Source of the DNA: Euleptes europaea
Taxonomy: Eukaryota > Chordata > Lepidosauria > Squamata > Sphaerodactylidae
DNA length: 64,000 nucleotides
Direction: 5' to 3'
Assembly (NCBI RefSeq): GCF_029931775.1
Contig: NC_079316.1
Span: 66,280,064-66,344,063 of the forward strand
Shown in pieces: positions 34,201-42,799 of this stretch. A program made the translations under genes and the position numbers. Every line of letters begins with the position of its first letter. Positions within the stretch are counted from its first letter, which is position 1. Under the pieces are notes generated by a model. It was given only the letters and a program-made list of their open reading frames with translations. It was not told the DNA's origin and searched no databases.

Positions 34201-37200
34201 ATTGTTCTCTAAAAGAACTGATTCTCATGTGAGAATCACATTTACAGGATTTTTTTTAAAAAGAAAAAAACCCCAGGCACATTGATCGGGGAAAAAAATA
34301 TTTCCATTGCCTTGAAAAGCAACATTTTATCCATTTGTCATTTTTGAAAGTGCACAGCATACTGCCCCTGACTTCAAAATCCAAAGTAAATTATGCATTC
34401 ACTGAATGGGTCAAGTAAGATTCCACCTCTAAGCTTCACTTTAAACCTACCAAGTGGGGTGTGAGAGAGGTAGTTACAAGCACTTAGCACACTAAAACGA
34501 CAATGAACAACAGCAATGTACGTAAAATGTTATTACTGGGAAAAGAAAGTTAGATACCTTTTTGTTCTGTAAAGACTCTGTGATATCTGGCTCATTCGTT
34601 GGTAAAAGTGCCCGGGAACTTTCAATTTCCTTCTATATTTAGAAGAAAAAAAGCATCACAAAAGGCAATATAAGTTATTGTTTTCGCAGACCACCTCACA
34701 CCCAGTTATGCTGCCAGAGCTGATCTTTTTGCTTTTGTTTGTGAATGCAAAATCTAAAGTCACTTTCAAGAAGTTACTGTTTCAGGCCTCAATCATTTAC
34801 TCAGGATTGAAGTCGCACATGCAGACAGTCTGCTTCAGCCTTTATCTAGCCATTCTGGAAGTAGCATTAGGCCAAGCCCAAAGCTCCTGCTGAAAAGAAA
34901 GACCTCTGTCTCCTCTATCCCCTCTCCCCTGTAACCCAGCAGGCTGCAAATTTCCACATTTGCACAACTTGCATTGTATCCTAAATTCTATTCTGTTGAT
35001 GGGGCAGCTTTGCCCTAGCAGAAAAGGTTCTCAGTTGGAAGAACAGAGCTCTGCGATACACCACAATGCAGATGAGAAAAGGGCAAGGACAGTCTCAGCA
35101 TGATTATGTCACAAGCATGGATTGAGTATCATTAGGATTCACAATATAAATCAAGTTGAACAATGGAGCCATGTTGGTCCAAGAAGGGAAGGACAGAAGA
35201 CGTTGTGGAGGTGGGCAACGTTGCAACATCACTTCCAGTCTTGTAACTGGAAGTGAGAGATATGATACATTTCTAGCAAGTTGGGACAACACATGATGTC
35301 ACTTCCAGTCATGCAACTGGAAGTGACATCACGTGTCACCCCAACTCGCTAGAAATCTCCCACATCTTTATGATTGTACTGCCATAGAACTCCACTCCCC
35401 ACCCTGCTGCTATAGCAGGAAACCTAGTGATGCTAGACAGAAGTCATTTCATACCTATTATTAGGACCAAGCATCACTAAACTGTGTACAAGGTCTCCAG
35501 AACTCTTCATAATCCCCCCCTTTTTTTGTTTTAACATCAAAAGGAAGGGGATTTTTTTTCCAACTGGAAAACCCATCAGGGGATCATGATTAAACCTGTT
35601 CTTGGAAGAAAAAACAATTTGTTTCACACTGAAATCCAACAACAGCCACTCGGAAAACAATCCCTCCATAGAGGCTCTGAATCTAAGTTCTTCTCATGAT
35701 GTTTTCTGTTCTCACACCAACCACATATGCAAGTCAAGGGACAAAACTCAAACTATGGAAGCTACTTACCCTGGATTTAAGTAAGAGCAAAGGGTCCAAA
35801 ATTTCAACCCAGTGATAAAATCTTTGGGGGAAAGTCTAAAGAAAAATGAGATATCTGCTTTAAAAAGTTAAACGCTACAACAATTCTTGAAGCTACTCAA
35901 AGTCACCAGTAATCTCTGCTCTATACTAGTTCTGTGCATTTCATCAACCCCTCTTTTTTATAAATCAGTAACAGGATTTATTGTAACAGGCAGTAAGTCT
36001 CCCAAGAGAAGCTGTCTTGAACTACATCATCCGTGGTCCAGGAAGCAGCATGGAATGAATTTCAGCACACTGGTCTCCATGGAGTAAGAGCATGAGAGAG
36101 GTCAGTCCCTCCTTCTGGAATGGAGGAAATCATGTCGCAGAGAGATTGCACCAGTGCTTTAGGACAGGAGTTTGTTCTTTCCTTCTCATTCTCTCCCCTT
36201 GTAGTTTTCAAGTTTTTCCAGGACATAGCCAGCCAGTATCATGCATGCCAGGAAGAAAGTAGACCCCCCCCCCCGCTCCAGCGGCCCAATGGCGTCCTGG
36301 GGAGGGTTAGCAGAGATGCTCCAGGCTTGGCAGGCTGCCAAGTTCAGACGCCGCCGCTGCCCCTTCCTCAGCAGCTGCAAGGACATGACGGCTTTGACCC
36401 CCTTTCTCCTTTCCTAGGCAGCGAGAAGGCAAGATCAATCAACCCTTCTTTATTTCCACCACCTCCAGGTGTCCTCCAATATTGTCCTTATCCATCTAGC
36501 TAAAGCACCACACACATACAATTCCAAATCTCTGCAATTTCCAAGTAAATACATTTAAAACTGAACTGTGACTAACAAAAGCACACTTTTTTTGGCACTT
36601 CTTGGACACTATATCAAATTCCTCCTGTCTCCTGTTGATGGAACCTAATAAAGTGAATAATCACATCCTGAGAAATATCTGAATTATTTTAGTCGGATCC
36701 TGCATCAGTTTAGGAAGTTGAACTAAAAAGCACAATCTGTCAGCAGTTAAGGCTGACAGCTTTGTTTACAAAAATAAATCCAAATAAAAACCAGCATTCC
36801 TACTTAACTTAAGAAACACACACAAAAACAGGCAGTATGGTAGTATGATCATTACTTACAATGTATTACTATGACAAATTCCATTCACATTTGATGGAGA
36901 CCAGAATTCAGGTGCCATAACATTTGAAAATGGCTCACTGTGGGACTGAACCCAGTTGCATGGACAATGTCCATTAACTTTAGGGAGGGACTGTGGCTCA
37001 GCACTAGAGCATCTGCTTGGCATGCAGAAGACCCAAGGTTCAATCCCCGACATCTCCAGTTAAAGGGACTAGGCAAGTAGGTGAAGTGAAAGGCCTGAGA
37101 CCCTGGAGAGCTGTTGCCGGTCTGAGTAGACAATACTGACTTTGATGGACCAAAGGTCGGATTCAGTATCAGGCAGCTTCATGTGTTCATCTTCTCAGCA

Positions 37201-39319
37201 AGTGGTAACATAGAAACTCTCCTCATGACAGGAGATATGCAGTAAGCCATTTTCAAATCCTTCGGCCTCTGTGCAGAACACTATAAAATAGGAACAAAAT
37301 CCACAAGGGAAACCATAGTAGTGTGTGGCTGGAGATTTCCTGGGATTACGACTGATCTCCAGAGGACAGAGATCAGTTCACCTGGAGAAAATGGCCGCTT
37401 TGGCAATTGAACTCTATGGCATTGTTCTTCTCATCCCCAAACCCCACCCTCCTCAGGCTCCGCCCCAAAAATCTCCCCCCACCCTGGGTGGCAAAGAGGG
37501 ACCTGGCAACCCTATACCTTTGGCAGCTGTACTAGCTAGGGCTGCCAGGTCCCTCTTCGCCACCGGCGGGAGGTTTTTGGGGCGGAGCCAGAGGAGGGCA
37601 GGGTTTGGGGCGGGACTCCAATGCCATAGAGTCCAATTGCCAAAGCGGCCATTTTCTCCAGGTGAACTGATCTCTATTGGCTGGAGGTCAGTTGTAATAG
37701 TAGGAGACCTCCAGCCACTCCCTGAAGGTTTAATACAAAAGATCACCTGTACTGTACGGTAATAGGTTAGAAAGGAAACAGTACACAACTCTATATGCAA
37801 AATTATCAAAAGTGTATGACTATACAGTGGCTATAACAGTGACGTGCAAACAAAAGCTTATAAACAACCTAAACAGAAATAAACATTGACATACAACAAA
37901 AAATATAATTCACAGTGTTAGTCTATCTGCAGTAGAAAAGGGCAAGAGTCCAGTAGCACCTTCAAGACTAACAGAAAATATTTTTGTTAGTCTTTAAGGT
38001 GCTACTGGACTCTTGCCCTTTTCTACTACAACAAAAAATATGTTTTTGAAGAAATATGTTTTTGTTGTATGTCTATGTTTATTTCTGTTTAGGTCGTTTA
38101 TAAGCTTTTGTTTGCACTTCCCTGTTATACCTACTGTATAATTCACAGTGGGTAGCCGTGTTAGTCTGTTTGCAGTAGTCAAAAAGGGCCAGAGTCCAGT
38201 AGCACCTTAAAGACTAACAAAAATATTTTCTGGTAGGGTATGAGCTTTCGTGAGCCACAGCTCACTTCTTCAGATACAGCTCACTTCTTCTAGCTGTATC
38301 TGAAGAAGTGAGTTGTGGCTCACGAAAGCTCATACCCTACCAGAAAATATTTTTGTTACTCTTTAAGGTGCTACTGGACTCTGGCCCTTTTTGACCTACT
38401 GTATAGTCATACACTTTTGATAATTTTGCATATAGAGTTGTGTACTGTTCCCTTTCTAACCTACTACCCGGAGGTTGGCAACCCTAGCACCAGCCCAACT
38501 CTAGGACACCGGACGGGACCCTGGCGTGTGCAGCGTCCCTCTGGCCAACTGCACGCGCCTCCCATTCATTCCGACCACCACATTTCCGGAATCATCGCCA
38601 CGGCATTCCCAGTCGGGCGGGCTTTGTGGGGACGAGAAGCAGAGCGAGCTTTCGGTGCGCAGTTGCAAGCCGTGCACCGAAAGCTCTCAGCCGCAGCTCC
38701 CCATTTATTCAGGGGAGGTTTTGTCTTGGATGTGCATGTTTTCCCCATCCAGATTCTCAGAACTTAACAATAAGCCCCCCTGCAGAGTTTTGAGAATTTA
38801 GATAGGGGAAATGTGCATCTAGAGAGTGGCAAATCCAATGCAAAACCTCCGATGAATAAATGGCCGATTCATCGGAGGTTTTGCATTGGATTTGCCATTC
38901 TCTAGATGCACATTCTCCCTATCTAAATTCTCAAAACTCTGCAGGGGGGCTTATTGTTAAGTTCCGAGAATCTGGACGGGGAAAACAGGCGTCTGGAGAG
39001 CGGCACATCCAAGGCAAAACCTCCCTTTGCAACTGCACGGGGCCCGAGCGGCCCTTCGCAGGCTCCCGTTGCAGCCGTGCAGAGGTCGCCAGCCTCGCTT
39101 CTCCAGCAGGCTTCGCCCCGGGTCTGCAGCCCTCCTCCCCCTTCCTCCTCCTCCCGCGGCGCTTCTCCCACTGCGCGGTCCTACCTTGCCCTCGCTTTTC
39201 CAGAACTGCAAGTTCGCATCCATGAGGCTCAAGTGCAAAACGCCGGAAAGCGCCTGCCCGGGCAGCTCCAGCGAGCTGCACCTTCCGGCAGCGACTTCCC
39301 TTCCTTGCACCGACGTCAT
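22236..39319 (-). CDS. SFXN4: SFXN4, sideroflexin 4, complete
   Basis: Fourteen exons on the minus strand, from 5' to 3': 39185-39319 (or from an internal ATG at 39223), 35770-35835, 34558-34632, 31800-31826, 31649-31703, 30809-30834, 28861-28914, 28699-28764, 28543-28605, 27269-27359, 26030-26145, 25730-25815, 23159-23276, 22236-22313. All borders and phases agree, giving 351 residues (319 from the inner ATG; human 337). Landmarks: FYHWVEILDP, KEIESSRALLPTNE, IKAAWKLSL, AAFRPPAFLPLTAP, HKGGKQAFFWQ, AVKETALSRAVMVGATACIP, SILGLMIPVSFSWIPPLG and the C-terminus STEETEFFYNRGL. Human SFXN4 also has 14 exons. The protein is a multi-pass inner mitochondrial membrane member of the sideroflexin family, needed for complex I assembly and Fe-S cluster metabolism. 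The start is uncertain; both ATGs lie in the CpG-rich promoter. The body is certain from colinear matches and phase. Confidence 0.92.
22703..22838. mobile_element. Palindromic MITE (136 bp)
   Basis: It starts gggcgaaaacgcacggtagc and ends with the inverted form gctaaagcgatcatgtgttttggccc. Arms of about 55 bp share tcctttattccgtttt and aaacggaataaaggag. The centre is the palindrome gaatgcatgcattt. It is non-coding, in SFXN4 intron 13. Confidence 0.65.
23476..24080 (+). mobile_element. Possible retroelement gag relic (fossil)
   Basis: The plus strand holds a cysteine/histidine-rich stretch (FEYPCTLQEGACKYCGHSGW) that recalls zinc-finger segments in gag-like proteins of DIRS or LTR-related elements. 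It is broken, and its ends and repeats were not found. It lies in SFXN4 intron 12. The assignment is weak and could be chance. Confidence 0.25.
26273..26849 (+). mobile_element. L1-like LINE 3' end with 17 bp TSD
   Basis: A 5'-truncated insertion ends in a pyrimidine-rich 3' UTR and a short A-rich tail (caaaataaaattaa then a-rich). The near-identical direct repeat aatacac(c/t)gtctctgag at 26256-26272 and 26850-26866 marks its edges. The early part retains an L1-like C-terminal reading. It lies in SFXN4 intron 10, about 130 bp upstream of exon 11. Confidence 0.65.
27520..27766 (+). mobile_element. tRNA-derived SINE (family T)
   Basis: The head has tggtcaagagcggtggactc. The body contains agctgggagaccttggg, cctacctcacagggtgtctt and gattgtaagctggtttgatt. 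It ends in a cttcttcttc tail. Related copies: 45928-46225, 52812-53108, 53812-54113 and a split copy at 62735-63440. Confidence 0.75.
27918..28178. mobile_element. Inverted-pair retroelement insertion (Penelope-like 3' ends), about 14 bp TSD
   Basis: Near-perfect arms of about 95 bp meet at about 28034. The left arm has tgacgtttcgccagcagctg and the right arm has cagctgctggcgaaacgtca. The right end runs to the complete 3' end gaaagccttcgacaa. Flanks ttttatttatctga (27904-27917) and a similar tattatttatctga (from 28179) look like the target duplication. It lies in SFXN4 intron 9, downstream of exon 9. Confidence 0.7.
29071..29139 (+). mobile_element. tRNA-derived SINE head (Sauria type), truncated
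   Basis: It matches the first 70 bp of the SINE at 8255 (gagccctgtggcgcagagtgg to gacctgagttcgattc) and stops just after the B box. It is preceded by a short direct repeat of tttctctagtgctagg. Confidence 0.7.
29391..29693. mobile_element. hAT-type non-autonomous element
   Basis: The terminal repeats are caggggtccc and gtggggacccctg. The 8 bp flanks cccaaggc and ctctaggc agree at 6 of 8 positions, consistent with an old hAT target duplication. It belongs to the same family as 32032-32352 and the fragment near 46819. It lies in SFXN4 intron 6. Confidence 0.65.
30081..30208 (-). mobile_element. Penelope-like 3' end, single arm with 10 bp TSD
   Basis: The reverse-oriented 3' end (gagcaagagtccagtagcacc to ctcacttcttcagat) is followed by a tiny inverted stub, cagtaactg and cagttact. 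The direct repeat taaactaata at 30071-30080 and 30209-30218 bounds it. An AT-rich L1-like 3' UTR with a cccccc run follows to about 30455. Confidence 0.6.
32032..32352. mobile_element. hAT-type non-autonomous element with 8 bp TSD
   Basis: It starts caggggtccccaac and ends tgtccccctg. The flanking octamers gcttacat (32024-32031) and gcctacat (32353-32360) differ at one position, the duplication length expected for hAT. It lies in SFXN4 intron 3. Confidence 0.75.
33226..33888 (+). mobile_element. CR1 LINE 3' end with long open ORF2 terminus
   Basis: 33228-33668 is open and encodes the C-terminus of a CR1 ORF2 ([54 protein letters not shown]). The 3' UTR follows to gatccagcagggcctttctt. The intact reading suggests this is a younger copy than the other CR1 pieces here. 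It lies in SFXN4 intron 3. Confidence 0.85.
33904..34112. mobile_element. MITE family G (TAGGGTTGCC...GGCAACCCTA)
   Basis: An element of about 209 bp begins tagggttgccaggtccc and ends aggttggcaaccctac. The interior has attttctccaggtgaactga. The ends are short inverted repeats bordered by TA. Family members: 37328-37515, 37536-37730 (with 38463-38486), 39961-40166, 41111-41351 and 62334-62538. Confidence 0.7.
35269..35356. repeat. Perfect-style hairpin, arms about 42 bp
   Basis: The left arm tttctagcaagttggg, then catgatgtcacttccagt, folds onto actggaagtgacatcacgtg and ccaactcgctagaaat across a 5 base loop. A partial extra half-copy with cacttccagtcttgtaactg lies just left. It is probably a MITE of unidentified family in SFXN4 intron 2. 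Confidence 0.6.
36983..37188 (+). mobile_element. tRNA-derived SINE (family A, tRNA-Ala-like head)
   Basis: The head ctgtggctcagcactagagc and the B-box region ggttcaatccccgacatctc resemble a tRNA, with a tail through tttgatggaccaaaggtcgg to cttcatgtgttcat. A reverse copy lies at 52394-52609, an old copy at about 58155-58335 and a fragment at 61945-62033. Confidence 0.75.
37328..37515. mobile_element. MITE family G, reverse copy
   Basis: The order is reversed relative to 33904: gatctccag, then cacctggagaaaatggccgc, then ggacctggcaaccctat. The first few bases of its left end are altered. It lies in SFXN4 intron 1. Confidence 0.6.
37536..37730. mobile_element. MITE family G, split by nested palindrome (rest at 38463-38486)
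   Basis: The main body runs from ctagggctgccaggtccc to actccctgaaggtt. The missing terminus ggttggcaaccctag appears at 38472-38486, after the 732 bp insertion. The junction words actccctgaaggtt and actacccggaggtt form the 14 bp target duplication of that insertion. Confidence 0.65.
37907..38027. mobile_element. Inner inverted pair 1 (Penelope-like 3' ends), 14 bp TSD
   Basis: Arms of about 47 bp, ggcaagagtccagtagcacc on the left and ggtgctactggactcttgcc on the right, meet at 37980. The perfect duplication acaacaaaaaatat stands at 37893-37906 and 38028-38041. The left side extends further into the 3' end (cacagtgttagtctatctgc) than the right. Confidence 0.75.
38141..38393. mobile_element. Inner inverted pair 2 (Penelope-like 3' ends), 12 bp TSD
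   Basis: Arms of about 105 bp (38173-38279 and 38294-38393) share cagagtccagtagcacctt and tatgagctttcgtgagccac in opposite orientation. The perfect duplication acctactgtata lies at 38129-38140 and 38394-38405. The left arm again includes the full terminus ggtagccgtgttagtctg. Confidence 0.75.
38699..39030. mobile_element. Two abutting palindromic MITEs (family P)
   Basis: Copy one runs from 38699 to about 38865 and copy two from about 38866 to 39030. Each is a palindrome around aataagccccc or ggggggcttattg. The facing halves are almost exact inverted copies, for example aatccaatgcaaaacctcc and ggaggttttgcattggattt. A separate short hairpin gagctttcggtgc with gcaccgaaagctc lies at 38645-38686. 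The block lies in SFXN4 intron 1, ending about 155 bp from the exon 1 donor. Confidence 0.7.
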
Positions 39320-39340
39320 TCGCGTGGATCTTGTTAGAGG
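39031..39340 (-). promoter_or_regulatory. SFXN4: CpG-rich promoter region of SFXN4
   Basis: This is GC-rich, CpG-dense DNA around exon 1 (39185-39319) with no evident TATA box. Candidate start codons are at 39319 and 39223. Family P MITEs flank it on the left. The transcription start lies probably between 39230 and 39345. Confidence 0.55.
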
Positions 39341-39374
39341 GTCGTGTTATTCGGTCTGTGTGACGGTTTAGTGG

Positions 39375-39597
39375 ATGACACAAGTCATGCTAGGAAAAGC
39401 GGAGGGCAGCAGGAAAAGAGGAAGACCCAACAAGAGATGGACGGACTCCATAAAGGAAGCCACAGCCCTCAGTTTGCAAGACCTGAGCAAGGCTGTCCAA
39501 GACAGGACATTATGGAGGACTTTCATTCATAGGGTCGCCATGGGTCGGCAGCGACTTGACGGCACTTCACGCACACACAACACACACAAGTCAGGCT
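39375..39597 (+). mobile_element. BovB/RTE LINE 3' end, forward
   Basis: It encodes [19 protein letters not shown], then [19 protein letters not shown] and GRQRLDGT, the BovB-type ORF terminus, and ends in an (ac)n-like tail. It begins about 55 bp upstream of the farther SFXN4 ATG, so it lies beside the SFXN4 promoter. Confidence 0.8.
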
Positions 39598-39684
39598 GAA
39601 GCTCCACCCGAGTGGGAAGCGCTCGTTGGAATCAACTCCCGTGATCTCTTTCTGCCTTTCCATGCATTTCATAAACCGTGCAGA

Positions 39685-39882
39685 TAATTCCCAGTGGGTC
39701 GCCGTGTTAGCCTGTCTGCAGTAGTAGAAAAGAGCAAGAGTCCAGGAGCACCTTCAAGACTAACAAGAATATTTTCTGGCAGGGTATCTGAAGAAATGAG
39801 CTGTGGCTCACGAAAGCTCCTACCCTGCCAGAAAATACTTTTGTTAGTCTTTAAGGTGCTACTGGACTCTTGCTCTTTTCTA
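39685..39882. mobile_element. Inverted-pair retroelement insertion, perfect 15 bp TSD
   Basis: The left arm starts at the terminus taattcccagtgggtcgccg and continues to ttctggcagggtat. The right arm mirrors it from ctaccctgccagaaaatac to cttgctcttttcta. The exact direct repeat cataaaccgtgcaga lies at 39670-39684 and 39883-39897. This is the cleanest single example of the inverted-pair class in the window. It lies between SFXN4 and PRDX3. Confidence 0.8.
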
Positions 39883-39960
39883 CATAAACCGTGCAGAAAG
39901 CGTATCAATCTATACAAGCAGGGCTGAAATGATTCCTTGGCCGATGACGCCGGATTGCAC

Positions 39961-40166
39961 GGGTTGCCAGGTCCCTCTTTGCCGTCGGCAGGAGGTTTTT
40001 GGGGCAGAGCTTGAGGGAGCGGTGTTTGGAGAGGGGAGGGACTTCAATGCCATAGAACCCAACTGCCAAAGGAGCCATTTTCTCCAGGTGAACTGATCTC
40101 TATCAGTTGGAGGTCAGCTGTAATAGCAGGAGATTGCCAGCTAGTACCTGGAGGTTGGCAACCCTA
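39961..40166. mobile_element. MITE family G
   Basis: It starts gggttgccaggtccctc, contains cattttctccaggtgaactg and ends ggaggttggcaaccct. It is complete and close to the copy at 33904. Confidence 0.7.
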
Positions 40167-40186
40167 AGTTGTAGCCCTGTGAAACA

Positions 40187-40369
40187 GGCCATTTATGCAG
40201 GGGAGGTTTTGCCTTGGATTTGCCTCTCTCTAGATGCACATTTTTTCCCCATCCGAACTGTCAAAACTCTGCACGGGGGCTTATTTTTGAGTTTTGAGAA
40301 TCCAGATGGAGAAAATGTGCATCTAGAGAGCAGCAGATCTAAGGCGAAACCTCCCGTGCATAAATGGCC
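40187..40369. mobile_element. Palindromic MITE (family P), complete
   Basis: It begins ggccatttatgcagggg and ends cccgtgcataaatggcc. The arms include tgccttggatttgcc and gcagatctaaggcgaaacc. The centre is cacgggggcttatttttgag. It gives the clearest view of the family's terminal repeats. No clear target duplication is visible. Confidence 0.75.
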
Positions 40370-41110
40370 TTAGCGACCCTTCCTTTTGAGTAAAAGCATG
40401 CCTAGGATCGGGGCCGCTTTTCCTGCCACCAGGATGCAAGAATGGAGAAACCTTTACAAGTCGATTTCCCCCCCCCTCCTGTCTTGTAGCAGGAAGACAC
40501 AAAAACCTGTCATTAAAAGGCAGCCAAGGCAACTTTTCTGGCCATTTCAAAGAATTATACAACTAATATTTTTTTACAGTTTAATCCAAAATAAATGACG
40601 TTCCTGTACCTAACAACATTCATGGAATTAGATTGTCTCTTATCCGTAAACAATGCATTTTAAGGCAAGATAAAGCGATTTTTTTGCTACTCCTGACTAC
40701 AAAAAAAATCAAATACTGACAGACTCCCGTACCTATAAAACCTACATGGGGACAGAAGGGGAAATGCCACCAAGCAAAGCTTCTCCCGGTACATCTCCCT
40801 TATATAGACTGTGATGAGAAAAGCCTGGTCTTTAAAACGTTTATTGGAATTAAGTGCCACGGAGTCCAATGAGTCTTCCAAATGAACATACATAGGATTG
40901 CAGTTCTGAAAGTCTCCCTTCTATGAAGTCTTAAAGATAACAGAAAAGGTAATGTGTGTGGCGAGTCAGACCGACTTTTGCAACCAAGGTGTTAGAGAGT
41001 GTTAAGAGGTAATTATTTTTTTATCAATAGCCCAAAGCTTTGAAAATAACTCCACCCAAATATAAAACACCATGCACTGAAGACAAAAATATTACTTGAA
41101 GTCCCTGGGG

Positions 41111-41351
41111 TAGGGCTACAATCCTCCAGGTTGAGCTGGAGATCTCCCAGAATTACTACTGATCTCCAGATTGCATGTTGCTTTTTTCTTAATTTAAAAC
41201 ATGTATTCCACTTCTGGAGAAAATGTCTGCTTTGGAAGGTGGACTGCATGGCGTTATACCCTTCCAAGGTCCCTCCCTTCCCTAAACACCACTCTCCAGT
41301 CTCCACCCTCAAAGCTCCAGGCATTTCTGAACCTGGAGTTGGCAACCCTAC
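41111..41351. mobile_element. MITE family G, diverged reverse copy
   Basis: It runs from gtagggctacaatcctcc to ggagttggcaaccctac, with gagctggagatctccc and ctccaccctcaaag between. The interior includes about 40 bp of unrelated sequence, so it may hold a small insertion. A GC-rich unrecognised stretch follows at about 41420-41870. Confidence 0.5.
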
Positions 41352-42094
41352 CCAGGGGCAAGGAGAGAGCAAGGGTGAGGAACAACAACAACAGCACAGA
41401 CCAGATTGGGGGAAAATAGGCCACAGTTTTTATTGAATACAGCTGCAGATCATTGGCGCAGCATGGAGATGGATCCTGCATTGGGCAACCAGTCTGCCAC
41501 CTGATATTACCCCATCCCCCCCAGCCCACCTGCTGGATGGAAACTGAGGAGTTGCAAGACCCGGATCCCACACGGGCACAAACCGCCACATGGTTGCCAG
41601 GACCAATTGAGGGCGAGGTCCTTGCAGCAGCCTGGTTAAATCGGGAAGGGTGGACCACAGTGGAAACTCTGAACTCCAGGTCTGCCTGGAGCTCTACCCC
41701 GCCCCAGCTGGCCCACGGAACAGCTGACTGGCCAGCCAGGCTGCTGCACCCCTCCCCGCCGCCCATCAAGCTCCCTGCCGGCTGGGAGCTTGACAGCCTC
41801 CCTCGATGGCCTCCCGGCCCTGCGGCCGCAAACACAGCCCCAGGTGCCATTGCTTGTTCTGAATTTCTTTTGCTTAAGACTCCATGATTCCTCCATTTAT
41901 TCCTACCTGAGAATAAGTCCCATTGGACGAAGTGCAAGTTACTTCTTTTTAACTATGTTTAAGGATTGTACTACACATCTGCAACAGTGTAGAATTTTAC
42001 TTGTAAGACCAATTGAGCATGCAGGGGCACTTAAGGAGCGACCATACTTAGGAATCTCATTTTTCTGACCTTATTCCTGTACCTTTAACAGCAA

Positions 42095-42285
42095 CCAGTG
42101 TGTCTAGTGGTTAGTGTCAGACAAGGATATGGGAGACCCAGGTTCGAATGTCTACTTTGCCATGGAATCTTGCTGGTTGTCCTTGGCCCAGTCACGCACT
42201 CTCAGCCTAACCTACCTCACAGGATTGTCTGAAGGATAAAACAACAGAAAGGCAGGGTATAAATGAAGTAAATAAATACACCTAA
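42095..42285 (+). mobile_element. Old tRNA-derived SINE
   Basis: It has gtctagtggttagtgtcaga in the A-box area, caggttcgaatgtc as the B box, then tcagcctaacctacctcaca and an aaataaataca tail. It is a diverged relative of family T. Confidence 0.6.
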
Positions 42286-42799
42286 TATACAGAAATTAAG
42301 AGTCAAGTTTTCCACATTATTTCCATAACAGGAAAAAAATTCCACTTACTTTATTCTTATGCAGCAGGCTGCTAATAAAGACATCAGCACAAGATAATAA
42401 GGCCAAGTCCTACACATTCATCTCTATTATTTAGAATATTTCTCTGACAGACTTCCCATGCCATATCACTTTGTGAATCCCAAAGGCCAAAGGGAGAAGT
42501 CATAGGAAGGAGGGAGAAAATTCCTATGGACTGGAGATTTATCTACAAATGGGGCATAGGGACTGATTATGAAATGATTCTGCTATAGATAGAAGGGAAT
42601 GTGGCAGGTTTCAGCAGTGACTGTACAATGTTTTCCAGCAATAGTCTTTGAAGATAAGGGAAAGATTAAATTAATTATACTTATCCCACATATCTTTTAT
42701 CTGCCTATCCATATATGACTATTCTTCCCACTGGCAGTCTCTGTAGTTATCAGTAACTCTTACTTCTGCAGAGCGCCCATCAGGATAATCTCCAAAATT

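Larger units (their letters stand above)
37731..38462. mobile_element. Nested inverted-pair insertion, three palindromes in one
   Basis: The outer palindrome has left arm 37731-37906 and right arm 38042-38140 plus 38406-38462. Its outermost 67 bp (37761-37827 against 38399-38465) differ at about 2 positions by eye. Two younger inverted pairs sit inside it, at 37907-38027 and 38141-38393. The whole lies within a family G MITE and carries a 14 bp imperfect target duplication (37717-37730 and 38463-38476). It lies in SFXN4 intron 1. Confidence 0.75.

Noticed and set aside
36983-37060. Functional tRNA gene
   Set aside because: The head resembles tRNA-Ala but lacks a clean cloverleaf and continues into a SINE body and tail; a second copy at 52394 shows the same structure.
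38141-38393. Intrinsic terminator or regulatory cruciform
   Set aside because: Long inverted repeats can look like regulatory hairpins, but the flanking target duplication and the outward 3' ends identify an insertion.
41254-41937. Open reading frame of 227 codons on the minus strand
   Set aside because: The predicted protein has no recognisable domain and low-complexity GC-driven composition, and the start overlaps no promoter-like region. It runs into a family G MITE at its 3' end. It is most likely open by chance in GC-rich sequence; no database search was possible.
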